From: Nitrospirota bacterium | GTDB lineage: Bacteria > Nitrospirota > Nitrospiria > SBBL01 > JAADHI01 | Direction: 5' to 3' | NCBI GenBank assembly: GCA_029261155.1 | Contig: JAJDBW010000013.1 | Span: forward strand, 1 to 64,000 | DNA length: 64,000 nt | Shown here: positions 39,791-49,592 of the stretch, piece after piece | Numbering within the stretch: position 1 is the first letter of the stretch | Layout of the letters: each line of letters starts with the position of its first letter | Position numbers and translations under genes: made by a program | The notes under the pieces: generated by a model | Databases searched by the model: none | What the model was told of the DNA's origin: nothing | Seen by the model: the letters and a program-made list of their open reading frames with translations, nothing else

Positions 39791-41002
39791 TTAGTATTGG
39801 AAAAATCCTTTGCCTGTTTTCTTGCCGAGATAGCCTCCCGCGACCATGCGCTTAAGCATGGGCGCGGGCCAAAAACGGTCGCCCAGTGTTTCCGTGAACG
39901 ATTGCAATTCGGAGAGCACGACATCCACGCCGATTTCATCGGCATAGTGCAGCGGTCCGCCCTTGTCTTGCGGGAAGCCGGTGCCGGCCATCATGGCGAT
40001 GTCAATATCGCCCGCCGAGGCCACGCCCTCTTGCAGGGAAATCACGGCTTCGTTAATCATGGGCATCATGATGCGGTTGGCCGAAAAAGAGCCTTTCTTT
40101 AAGTGTTCTTCTTTTTGGACTTTTGTAATGAGAGATAAGAGGACATCGGTTTTTCCGTCCGCGTAGTCGTAAAATCCCGCGCCGCTTTTTGTGCCAAGCC
40201 GTCCGGCGCCGTCGAGTTCTCTTAGAATCCGGGCGGCGCTGGCCCTCGGGCCGTAGGCGTCGTGCAGGATGTCGGCGACCTTTACGCTGACGTCGATGCC
40301 TACCAAGTCGAAAAGCGTCAGCGGCCCCATGGGCATGCCGAACTTCACCAGGGCATCGTCGATTTCTTTTGCCGTTGCGGCGCCTTCTTGCAGTGCGAGG
40401 GCGGCCTCGTTTAGGTAGGGCATCAACAAACGGTTGACGAGAAAGCCCGCGCACTCCTGAACGCGGACCGGGATCTTGCGGAGCGATTCTGAAAACATCA
40501 CGATATCGTCCACCGTTTCGTCGGACGTTCCCAGGCCGGGGATGACCTCGACCAATTTCATCACGGGGGCCGGATTGAAGAAGTGCATGCCGATGACCTT
40601 GTCGGGTTTGCTGGTTGCAGAAGCGATGGCGGAAATTGGAAGTGAAGAGGTGTTGCTGGCGAAGATCGTTGTTTCGGGACAGACCTTTTCCAGGTCTTGG
40701 AAAAGCTTTTGCTTCACGGCCACGTCTTCGTAAATCGCTTCGATGACAATGTCTACGTCGCCAAAGCCGCTGTAATCGGTCGCGCCGCTAACGAGCGCCA
40801 TTTTTTGTTCCATCTCTGATTGCGTCATCTTCCCTTTGTCGACGCGGCCTTGGTAGATCTTTTGAATGGTCTTCAAGCCCCGGTCCACGGCCGCTTGATC
40901 CACGTCTCTTAAAATCACCGGAAGTCCTGAATAGGTGATGACCTGCGCGATACCCGCGCCCATGGTCCCTGCGCCGATAACGGCTGCCTTGTAGATATAC
41001 AT
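39791..41002 (-). CDS. 3-hydroxyacyl-CoA dehydrogenase
   Basis: MYIYKAAVIGAGTMGAGIAQVITYSGLPVILRDVD ... ASNTSSLPISAIA...IGMHFFNPAPVMKLVEVIPG; two C-terminal domains. Confidence 0.96.
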   Translation of the reverse strand: MYIYKAAVIGAGTMGAGIAQVITYSGLPVILRDVDQAAVDRGLKTIQKIYQGRVDKGKMTQSEMEQKMALVSGATDYSGFGDVDIVIEAIYEDVAVKQKLFQDLEKVCPETTIFASNTSSLPISAIASATSKPDKVIGMHFFNPAPVMKLVEVIPGLGTSDETVDDIVMFSESLRKIPVRVQECAGFLVNRLLMPYLNEAALALQEGAATAKEIDDALVKFGMPMGPLTLFDLVGIDVSVKVADILHDAYGPRASAARILRELDGAGRLGTKSGAGFYDYADGKTDVLLSLITKVQKEEHLKKGSFSANRIMMPMINEAVISLQEGVASAGDIDIAMMAGTGFPQDKGGPLHYADEIGVDVVLSELQSFTETLGDRFWPAPMLKRMVAGGYLGKKTGKGFFQY

Positions 41003-41010
41003 CCTTCCTC

Positions 41011-42201
41011 CTATTTTCTTTCCAAGACCATGGCCGAGCCGAGGCCTCCGCCGACACAAAGGGAGGCGACACCGAGCGAAAGATTCCGGCGTTTCATTTC
41101 TTTCAAAAGGGTAATAACCAAACGCGTGCCGCTCATGCCGACGGGATGGCCGAGTGCGATGGCACCGCCGTTGACGTTGGTGATCTCCCGTTTCAAACCG
41201 AGAGCGCGTTCGACGGCGAGATATTGTACGGCGAAGGCCTCGTTCACCTCGACGAGTTCGATATCCGATAAAGAGAGGTTTGCCTTTTTCAATGCCTTGG
41301 GGATGGCGATCGCAGGGCCGATACCCATGCGGCTGGGTTCGACGCCGACGGAGGCATAGGATCGCACATAGCCGAGGGGTTCCTTGCCGAGGGCGTCGGC
41401 TTTTTCTTTGGACATAATGACCAAGGCCGCCGCGCCGTCGCTGATGGGGCAGGCGTTGCCGGGCGTCACCGAGCCGCCTTCTTTAAAGATGGTTGGATAA
41501 AGTGAGAGCATCTGTTCCGTGAGCGCGATGTTGGGACCTTCGTCCTGGGCGAAGGTTTCGGGCGTGACTTCTTTTCCGGCGACTTTTTTCGGAATGGAAA
41601 CGGGGACAATTTCTTCCCGAAACTTTCCTTCGCGCGTGGCCCGAAAGGCCTTCTTGTGGCTTTCGACGGCGTACTTGTCTTGCTCTTCACGAGAGATTTT
41701 AAATTCCTCCGCGAGATTTTCGGCGGTGTAACCCATGATCTGGCCGCAGAAGCCGTCGGTTAGTCCTTCCCAAATGGTATCGATCATCGTGGAATGTTTG
41801 AGCCGCTGCCCAAAACGCATGTCGCGCGAGACATAGGGCGCGAGGCTCATGTTTTCGACGCCGCCGGCGATTTGCAAATCGGCATCGCCCGCAATGATGT
41901 TTTGACAGGCGTTGACCACGGCTTGCAGGCCAGAGGCGCAGTTGCGGGCAACGGTGTAAGCAGGGGTGGTCATCGGCAAACCGGCCATGAGGGTGATGAC
42001 GCGGGCGAGGTTGGTGGCGTCGCTATACTGGCCGACGCAGCCGAAAATGACTTCCTCCACTTCGGCAGGATCGATCTCGGCGCGATTCAAGACTTCGCGG
42101 ACCACCAGTTCGCCCATCTTTTGATTGGTGATTTCTTTGAGTGCGCCGCCCATGGTTCCGATGGGTGTCCGCACGCCTTCGACAATCACGACTTCTTTCA
42201 T
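41011..42201 (-). CDS. Acetyl-CoA acetyltransferase / thiolase
   Basis: VARNCASGLQAVVNA ... NVNGGAIALGHPVGMSGTRLVITLL ... ASLCVGGGLGSAMVLERK. Confidence 0.97.
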   Translation of the reverse strand: MKEVVIVEGVRTPIGTMGGALKEITNQKMGELVVREVLNRAEIDPAEVEEVIFGCVGQYSDATNLARVITLMAGLPMTTPAYTVARNCASGLQAVVNACQNIIAGDADLQIAGGVENMSLAPYVSRDMRFGQRLKHSTMIDTIWEGLTDGFCGQIMGYTAENLAEEFKISREEQDKYAVESHKKAFRATREGKFREEIVPVSIPKKVAGKEVTPETFAQDEGPNIALTEQMLSLYPTIFKEGGSVTPGNACPISDGAAALVIMSKEKADALGKEPLGYVRSYASVGVEPSRMGIGPAIAIPKALKKANLSLSDIELVEVNEAFAVQYLAVERALGLKREITNVNGGAIALGHPVGMSGTRLVITLLKEMKRRNLSLGVASLCVGGGLGSAMVLERK

Positions 42202-43874
42202 CCATCACCCTCCAATGTCTTTTCTTCTTCGATCAATACGCGGCGCAGGACTTTTCCGATAATGGTCTTTGGCAGTTCGGTCCGGAATTCTATTTTTTTA
42301 GGGAGTTTGAAACTGGCCAAATCGGCTTTGCAAAAGTCGATAATTTCTTCTTCGCTGGCCGATTCTCCCGCTTTGAGGACCACATAGGCCTTAATCATTT
42401 CTCCGGCAAAACGGTCGGGGAGTCCGACGACGACAGTATCCGAGATTTTGGGATGTTGAAATAGGACTTCCTCGACCTCGCGGGGATAGACGTTTTCGCC
42501 CTTGGTTTTAATCATATCCTTTTTCCGATCGACGATGAAAAAATAGCCCTCCGCGTCCATCCGGGCCATGTCGCCCGTATGAAGCCAACCCTCGCGAATG
42601 ACAGCGTTCGTTTCTTCCTTTTTCTGCCAATATCCCTGCATGACTTGTGGGCCCTTGACCGCGAGTTCGCCGATCTCGCCCAGCTTCAAAGTTTGTGTGC
42701 CTGTTTCGACGTCCACGATTTTTGCGTCCGTGTCCGAAACGGGCAAGCCGATGCTCCCCGGTTTTCGTTTGCCCTTGATGGGATTTGCGTGGGTCACGGG
42801 CGAGGCCTCCGAGAGCCCGTAGCCTTCGACCAATTTTCCGCCTGTGATTTCCTCGAATTGCCGTTGCACTTCTTGGTGCAAGGGGCCAGCCCCGGAGATG
42901 CACGCGTCGATGGAAGAGAGGTCGTAATTCCTCACATTGGGGAAATTGTTGATGGCCACGTACATGGCCTGCACGCCCATGAAGAGTGTCGGTCGTTTTT
43001 TATGGATGGTTTTTAAGACATCCTTCGTGACAAAGCGAGGAAGCAAGACCAAGGTCGCGCCCAAATAAAGCGCAAGATTCATGCAGGTCGACATGCCATA
43101 AACATGGAAAAAAGGAATCACGGCGAGAAAGGTTTCTTTCCCCTCGCGCAGGCTCGGCATCCAGTGACGGCATTGCAAGGCGTTGACGACTAAGTTACGG
43201 TGCGTCAGCATGACGCCTTTGGGCGTGCCTGTCGTTCCGCCGGTGTATTGAAGCAAGGCGAGATCGTCACATTGAACCTCGGTTTTGTTCGTCGCCGGGG
43301 GGGCGTTTTCAATGATCGATTTCATATCGTAAATCGGCGGTTTTTTTTCAAGATCGATCCATTGTCCTTCGCGTTTGGCCTTGATGGGATATAAGAGCGA
43401 CAAGAGCCAGGGGAGTTCATCGCGAACGGAGGTGAGAATAATATTTTTCAAGGCGGTGTCCTTGAGGATCTTTTCGATACGGGGATAGAAGAAATCGAGG
43501 GCGATAATGGTTTCGGCGCCTGAGTCGGCCATTTGAACCTGAATCTCCCGTTCGACGTAAAGCGGATTGGTCATCACAACCACCGCGCCGATGTACAAGC
43601 TGCCGTAATAGGCCGTGACGCATTGCGGAATATTGGGGAGCATGACGGCGACCCGGTCGCCTTTTTTTACGCCGAGCTGGCTTAAAGCCTTCCCAAAGCG
43701 CCGGCATTGCGTGTCCAAATCGCGGTAACTTGTCTTCTTTCCGTAAAAGTCCAGCGCGGCTTTTTCTGGATAGTGTGAGGCCGCGTTTTCTATAAATTGA
43801 TGCAGGACGCTTGTAGGATATTGAATGGTATGCGGAACCTGGGGTTGGTAGGCCTTGCGCCAAGGGCGATCCAT
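42198..43874 (-). CDS. fadD: Long-chain fatty-acid--CoA ligase
   Basis: LLQYTGGTTGTPKGVMLTHRNLV ... GYGLSEASPVTHANP ... GWLHTGDMARMDAEGYFFIVDRKKDMIKTKGENVYPREVEE. Confidence 0.96.
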   Translation of the reverse strand: MDRPWRKAYQPQVPHTIQYPTSVLHQFIENAASHYPEKAALDFYGKKTSYRDLDTQCRRFGKALSQLGVKKGDRVAVMLPNIPQCVTAYYGSLYIGAVVVMTNPLYVEREIQVQMADSGAETIIALDFFYPRIEKILKDTALKNIILTSVRDELPWLLSLLYPIKAKREGQWIDLEKKPPIYDMKSIIENAPPATNKTEVQCDDLALLQYTGGTTGTPKGVMLTHRNLVVNALQCRHWMPSLREGKETFLAVIPFFHVYGMSTCMNLALYLGATLVLLPRFVTKDVLKTIHKKRPTLFMGVQAMYVAINNFPNVRNYDLSSIDACISGAGPLHQEVQRQFEEITGGKLVEGYGLSEASPVTHANPIKGKRKPGSIGLPVSDTDAKIVDVETGTQTLKLGEIGELAVKGPQVMQGYWQKKEETNAVIREGWLHTGDMARMDAEGYFFIVDRKKDMIKTKGENVYPREVEEVLFQHPKISDTVVVGLPDRFAGEMIKAYVVLKAGESASEEEIIDFCKADLASFKLPKKIEFRTELPKTIIGKVLRRVLIEEEKTLEGDG

Positions 43875-44060
43875 TCGACCTCTTAAAATGAAGGGGATAA
43901 TATCCCTGAAAGCGATTATATATTAAGGATACTTAGTCTATTTAAATTTACAGAACAATAGGGTCATTGTCAATTGGATGTCCCAAAGGAATCAACGCGA
44001 TTGACATCGCTGGAGCACTTCGATATCCTTAAAAAATCGCAGACAAGGGGGCGATTAAAT

Positions 44061-44867
44061 ATGTCTTTAAGAGATTTAATCAATAGGGAAATTATAAAAA
44101 CAGATGCCAACGAGTCGGTCGGCGGCGTTGCCCGCATGATGCGCCATTTTAAGATTGGCTCCGTTTTTGTGGAAGAAGCGGGCGACTATATCGGGATTGT
44201 AACGGAAAGCGATCTTGTTCGTAAGGTCGTCACGCAGGAACTGTCCGTCAAAACCCCTGTCGCCAAGGTGATGTGCGCCCCCATTATTCAGATCGATATT
44301 GAGCAATCGGTCATCGATGCCAATCATCTGATGCGGTTTAACGAGATTCGTCACCTTGGGATATCCGAAAAAGGAAAGTTGGTGGGAATGCTTTCCGTAC
44401 GCGATATCGTTCGTTTTTTCTCAACCGATACCGGCGGCCCCATGAAAGAGATTGGAGAGGTCTTCAAGCCCTTGGAGGTGCTGGTTCGTCGGAATATCCT
44501 GACGATCCCGGCTTCGGCTTCCTCCAAAGAGGCCGCTCAGAAAATGGAAGAAAAGAAGGTCGGTTCCCTCTTTGTGATGGAAGGGGATCACTATAGCGGT
44601 ATTGTTACGGAATCGGATATCGTGCATAAAGTGATCGGCTATGACCTCTCGCCTTCATCAATTCCCGTTGGCGTTGTCATGAATACGCCGATTATTGATG
44701 TCGACATCACCTCTTCGGTGCAAACCGCCATAGAGCTGATGTCGCAGAAACGGATACGCCATCTCGCAGTTTCAGAAAATAGAAATATTATCGGCATACT
44801 CTCCATACGAGATCTTATCGGGTTAATTTCAGTAAGAGATCTTCCACGTTTCTTCTCAAAAAAATAA
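44061..44867 (+). CDS. CBS-domain protein (four CBS motifs)
   Basis: Repeated SVGGVARMMRHFKIGSVFVEEAGDYIGIVTESDLVRKVV-type units. Confidence 0.93.
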   Translation: MSLRDLINREIIKTDANESVGGVARMMRHFKIGSVFVEEAGDYIGIVTESDLVRKVVTQELSVKTPVAKVMCAPIIQIDIEQSVIDANHLMRFNEIRHLGISEKGKLVGMLSVRDIVRFFSTDTGGPMKEIGEVFKPLEVLVRRNILTIPASASSKEAAQKMEEKKVGSLFVMEGDHYSGIVTESDIVHKVIGYDLSPSSIPVGVVMNTPIIDVDITSSVQTAIELMSQKRIRHLAVSENRNIIGILSIRDLIGLISVRDLPRFFSKK

Positions 44868-44945
44868 GCGCGTTTCGTTTTTTTCTGCTATCAATTGAAC
44901 TTAAACCCCGTGAAAGGGGAACGATTGGCCTAAGGAGGAATCCAC

Positions 44946-46229
44946 TTGACCCCCCATAAGAAAGAATTGAGACGTGATCCGGAGTATTTAACCCCCATCT
45001 ATCGTATGGCTCTTGAGCAGTTTGGCCAGGCCGCCGACCAGTTATCGCTCGATCCCAATGTCAGAAAAAGATTTACCGATCCAAAACGGGCGATTATGGT
45101 TAACATCCCCATTCGTTTGGATGACGCCAGCGTTGAGGTCTTCCATGGATATCGGGTGCATCACGATACGACGCTCGGTCCCTCGAAAGGCGGTATTCGT
45201 TACCACCCCGATGTGAATTTGGGCGAATGTTCGGCCTTGGCCATGTGGATGACCTGGAAGTGCGCCTTAATGGGTTTGCCCTTCGGCGGCGCCAAGGGCG
45301 GCATCCGTTGCGACCCGCATGCCCTTTCCCGCAACGAACTCCAGCGATTAACGCGGCGATTTACGGCTGAACTGATTCAATTTATCGGCCCGGAGGTGGA
45401 TGTACCTGCCCCCGATGTGGGGACCAATGGGCAAATCATGGCTTGGATGATGGACACTTACAGTCAATTCAAAGGCTATCCCGTGCCCGAGATCGTCACC
45501 GGAAAGCCCATTGCCATCGGCGGTTCGCTTGGCCGGACAGAAGCCACAGGCCGCGGCGTCGTTTTTTGTATTATGGAGGCCTTCGCGCACTTAAAGATGC
45601 AGCCCAAGGATAAAAAAATCGTTGTGCAGGGTTTCGGAAATGTCGGCGCGCATGCCTCGGCGATTCTCCAGGCGGAAGGCTGCAAGGTGATAGCGGTCAG
45701 TGATGTAAAATCAGGTTTAGTTAATAAGAAAGGGATCGATATTCCTGCTCTGATGAAACATCTCGAAACAAACGACTATATCGAAAGTTTTCAAGGAGGC
45801 GAGCGGATTACCAACGCAGAACTCCTGGAGTTGCCCTGCGATGTGCTTGTGCCGGCGGCCTTATCGGAGCAAATTACGGATGAAAATGCCAATCGAATTT
45901 CATGTAAGATTCTCGCCGAAGCGGCCAATGGTCCAACGACGCCGAAGGCGGATAAGATCTTGCGGGAGCGTGGGGTCTTCGTTATTCCCGATATTTTGGC
46001 CAATGCCGGCGGGGTGACCGTTTCTTATTTCGAATGGGTGCAGGGTTTACAGAATTTGTTTTGGAAGGAACAAGAGATTAATGACCGTTTGAAAGACATT
46101 ATGTGCAACGCCTTTCGTGCGGTCTTGTCGTTATCCATCTCCGAGAAAGTTGATATGCGCCTTGCTGCGCTGATGCTTTCCATCCGCAAAATCACCACTG
46201 CAAAAAAAGCCCGCGGGCTCTTTCCTTAG
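44946..46229 (+). CDS. gdhA: Glutamate dehydrogenase (Glu/Leu/Phe/Val family), TTG start
   Basis: GPSKGGIRYHPDVNLGECSALAMWMTWKCALMGLPFGGAKGGIRCDP; VVQGFGNVGAHAS; AAGGAGG before TTG. Confidence 0.96.
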   Translation: MTPHKKELRRDPEYLTPIYRMALEQFGQAADQLSLDPNVRKRFTDPKRAIMVNIPIRLDDASVEVFHGYRVHHDTTLGPSKGGIRYHPDVNLGECSALAMWMTWKCALMGLPFGGAKGGIRCDPHALSRNELQRLTRRFTAELIQFIGPEVDVPAPDVGTNGQIMAWMMDTYSQFKGYPVPEIVTGKPIAIGGSLGRTEATGRGVVFCIMEAFAHLKMQPKDKKIVVQGFGNVGAHASAILQAEGCKVIAVSDVKSGLVNKKGIDIPALMKHLETNDYIESFQGGERITNAELLELPCDVLVPAALSEQITDENANRISCKILAEAANGPTTPKADKILRERGVFVIPDILANAGGVTVSYFEWVQGLQNLFWKEQEINDRLKDIMCNAFRAVLSLSISEKVDMRLAALMLSIRKITTAKKARGLFP

Positions 46230-46272
46230 AGCTGAATTGCACCGGGGGAAGCGCTGCCGCAAAAAAGACCCA

Positions 46273-47217
46273 TTAGCAGGCATCGCCGGAAAAGGGGCAG
46301 GCTTGGCCTTCGGTTTTGCTCAGGGCAAGGAGGTCTTCCCGCCAATCATTTAAGCGTGTTCCCAAGACCTCAATCTCCAATTCATTTTCGATAGATATCG
46401 CACTATATCCTTTTTCAGGAAGTACGATATTTATTTTAATATTCAAGTGTTTTTGTATGCTTTCCTCAAGTTTTTCAAGAATTAAATCGTTTTGAGAAAG
46501 TGTCTCAATTTTCTTCCGAAGCTCATCATCCAGCCAGGTCTCCAAAAGGGATGAAAAGCAGTGGGTTCCGCTTTTTGTTTCCCCGCCCTTCGTGAACAAT
46601 TCTATATTCCCATTTGTTTTTGATTGTCCTTTATCGCGGTCATCCTCTTTATTAAAAAATGGACTGTCTTTCGTTAGGGAACGTGCCAGAACCATGTTAC
46701 TGGCGCGAAAGGCCTTGCCATCAATTTTAAACTGGTGGACAGTGTGCATCGAGGCGCTTTTTGGGAGTGCATCATCTTCCTTGCATAAGCCGAGGGCGAA
46801 ATCGTAATTCGATAAATTAGCCTTGGAGAGGAAGGCCTCGATTTCACCGGGTGTCAGGAGTGGAATATTACCAGGTAGCATTAAAACGGATGGGATGGCC
46901 GAAAGCATCTTTAAGGCATCGTCTCCTTCGCTATCGTCCGATTGAACATCCGAAAGCAAGTGATGGGCAGGCTGAAAGGCTTGTGTTTGAACGCGGATTG
47001 TTTTCGAGAATAAGAAATGCGGAAGGGCATTTTCGAGGACCTTCATGATCTCTTTTTGAGGTCCGAAGACCTCGATTTCATCGATGGCCTTTACGCCGTC
47101 CAATGCGACAAGGACATAGAGTAAGAGTGGCCGGCCCTCCAAGCGGAGAAAGGAGGCTGGTGTGGCTTGCGTGTTTTGTGAGGGGGCGGGGTCTCCCGCG
47201 AAGACGAGTGCTTTCAT
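46273..47217 (-). CDS. MobA-like nucleotidyltransferase-domain protein (divergent)
   Basis: ALVFAGD...SFLRLEGRPLLLYVLVALDGVKAIDEIEVFG ... SVLMLPGNIPLLTPGEIEAFL; ATGA overlap with the upstream gene. Confidence 0.6.
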   Translation of the reverse strand: MKALVFAGDPAPSQNTQATPASFLRLEGRPLLLYVLVALDGVKAIDEIEVFGPQKEIMKVLENALPHFLFSKTIRVQTQAFQPAHHLLSDVQSDDSEGDDALKMLSAIPSVLMLPGNIPLLTPGEIEAFLSKANLSNYDFALGLCKEDDALPKSASMHTVHQFKIDGKAFRASNMVLARSLTKDSPFFNKEDDRDKGQSKTNGNIELFTKGGETKSGTHCFSSLLETWLDDELRKKIETLSQNDLILEKLEESIQKHLNIKINIVLPEKGYSAISIENELEIEVLGTRLNDWREDLLALSKTEGQACPFSGDAC

Positions 47218-48338
47218 AATGATTTAATCTTCAAAATACGTGTCTTTCGGGCATCGCTGAGTTTAGACATGGGGTTTTTGTAGCCGCCGTGCGAGATGAT
47301 ATCTCGTATCGGAGGCGTAAAGTCGATGGGGTCGCCATCCTTCTTTTTCCAAGCCAAGGGGCATTGGGCGACAGCTTCTTTGAGTACGGTGATTAGCGGC
47401 CCTTCCGTCGACCATTGGGCGCCGTCTGAAAAGGCGCAACGATAGTGAACACTGCGTTCGAGATCGGTTTCGCGATACAGCAGGGCCTTGAAGTCTTCCG
47501 CGGAGTACTTTGGCGAAACATCGAGGACGATGCGAATCTTTTGCCCTTCGGATTGATTTTTAATGTCGTAGACGGGGTAATCGGTCTTGCCACAGACCGA
47601 ACGGATTTGACCGATAATCGTATTGAGCAGGACGTTCTGAGGAAGCGAACACACGGCCACCCGCGTACGGCCACCTTCAATCTCCGTTTCAATTTCGCCC
47701 CGCAGGGTCAACTGTGCCTCCCCTTTTTCGTAAAGGGATTTAACGGCATCAATGCCACCCACAATGCCGCCCGCCGCAAAGTCGGGGCCGGGGATGACCT
47801 CCATGAGGTTTTCCAAAGGCAAGTTGGGTTCTTGGCGAAGGTGTTCCATCGCCATCCAGAGTTCTTCCAAATTATGTGAGGGAATCTCACTACCATCCGC
47901 CAACACTACACCGTTGAGCAGAGCGAGTGGGAGCAAAGGGTTTTTATCGATCTTAATCAGTCGGTAGGCTGCCTGTGAAAGGCGGAGTTCGACCGACTCG
48001 GGCCCGAAGGGAATTTCGTCGTGAATATCGCCGTACATCCCGCGCAGATCGAACAAGGGATAGCGCTTTCGCCAAGGCAAACCCATGCGCAGCAAAATGC
48101 GATAGGCATAGCCGACTTGATCCGGCGAGTAGTCTTCGATAGGGCCGACATGTCCTTCCAGTTCTTCGCATTCCTCTTCATAGTCTTCCTCATCGAGACC
48201 TAAGTCGTGCGTGGCAAAGGCATGCAAGAGTTCCTTTGCCGTCATGAAAACATGGTCGTCTTCCGACAAAGACCGGCACAGATCGATTAGTCGGGTTTCT
48301 AATGGGATTAGACCGCTTAAAAAAGTTGATTTTTCCAT
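47214..48338 (-). CDS. Short GyrA/ParC-homologous protein lacking the catalytic tyrosine
   Basis: Ungapped match to the GyrA breakage-reunion core: [38 protein letters not shown] vs E. coli [62 protein letters not shown]. Confidence 0.85.
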   Translation of the reverse strand: [374 protein letters not shown]

Positions 48339-48640
48339 AAGTGTAGTTCCCTCCAAAATGCGTGCATTTTAACCTGTGACATGCGGTATTGTCACCCTTT
48401 TATTCTTGCATTATGGTCATCCGGCCTCAGTCGCAACCCTTATAGAAAGGGCCTGCTATTCGTAGATGACGTGGAGGACGATACGATTGGATTGAATCGA
48501 ACGGGAGACAGGCTTGGAAAATTGTAAGATAAAAAAGGGTGTGCTATCCTCCAGCCCCAACACGCCAATCGGGCAGCCATTGTCCTGGAATATTATCTAA
48601 ATCTCGGCTCGATACATTGGTTCGGCTTAAGGAAGCAAAG

Positions 48641-48742
48641 ATGTTAAATCAAATAAAAACCATCGTGTTCATAACGCTGTCTTTGTTATTTATTCAGTTC
48701 CATGAAGGTCCGAGTCTTTATTTAGCGGGACATGTTCCATAG
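48641..48742 (+). CDS. Possible small exported/membrane peptide
   Basis: AAGGAAGCAAAG-ATG; MLNQIKTIVFITLSLLFIQFHEGPSLYLAGHVP; very short. Confidence 0.3.
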   Translation: MLNQIKTIVFITLSLLFIQFHEGPSLYLAGHVP

Positions 48743-49056
48743 TATCCTCAGCCCCTTTTTCTAATATTGCCGAAAAATACATTCCTTTTTAAGTGCAATC
48801 CCGCAACCTTTCAACTGCCTAAATCTCATTTGCATTCAGTCAAAGTCGGGGGTGATCTGCGAGCTGGATTTTGCTATTTTTCTTTGACATTTTAATTGCG
48901 CTATGGAATATTATATCCACGGTCCAACAATGTAGCCCAGGACCGTATCGGTAAATACCTTACTGTATAAGAGTATGTTGAGCGAGGTGGAAGGGATGGT
49001 TCTTGCTTGTATGGTAGTCAAGCAATGCGTTTTATGAAAAGGAGCATAAGAAAAAA

Positions 49057-49578
49057 ATGAAAAGAATCGGTGTTGCTTTCGCATTGGCGTTTGTGGCATT
49101 GAACCTGGCAGTAGGCATTACGATGGCAGAATCGGATATCCGCGAGCTACACATTGAGGACGATTGCGATGAAGCCACCTTCCCTCCTGAGGCGGGTTGT
49201 GTGAAAAAGGGGGGAGTTGATTTTAATATGTTTCTCGAAAAGTTGAATCCAAAAGATTTTGGACATGGGGCCTGGCGTAACCACTTCGATCGTAAACATA
49301 TTGACGAACATGAGGTCATCAGGGCTGTCAATGTGGGGGGTGAACCGCATAGCTTTACTAAGGTCGTAGCATTCGGTGGAGGATGTGTGGACGTCTTGAA
49401 TAAACCCCTTGGCCTCATTCCGGTGCAGGAGTGTGAAAGACTGGGTGCTGAATTGATTCCGCCGAAAACCAGCCGGGATTTTAAAGGGTCGACCATGGGC
49501 ATCGGTCAACACAAATTTCAGTGCCTGATCCATCCCTGGATGCGAAGTGAAATCGAGGTGCGGCCTAAGAAATCGTAA
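49057..49578 (+). CDS. Secreted cupredoxin-like protein
   Basis: Signal peptide; GGEPHSFTKV ... GIGQHKFQCLIHPWMRSEIEV fits His...Cys-x2-His-x2-Met type-1 Cu ligands. Confidence 0.75.
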   Translation: MKRIGVAFALAFVALNLAVGITMAESDIRELHIEDDCDEATFPPEAGCVKKGGVDFNMFLEKLNPKDFGHGAWRNHFDRKHIDEHEVIRAVNVGGEPHSFTKVVAFGGGCVDVLNKPLGLIPVQECERLGAELIPPKTSRDFKGSTMGIGQHKFQCLIHPWMRSEIEVRPKKS

Positions 49579-49592
49579 ACAATGTGTGCGAT

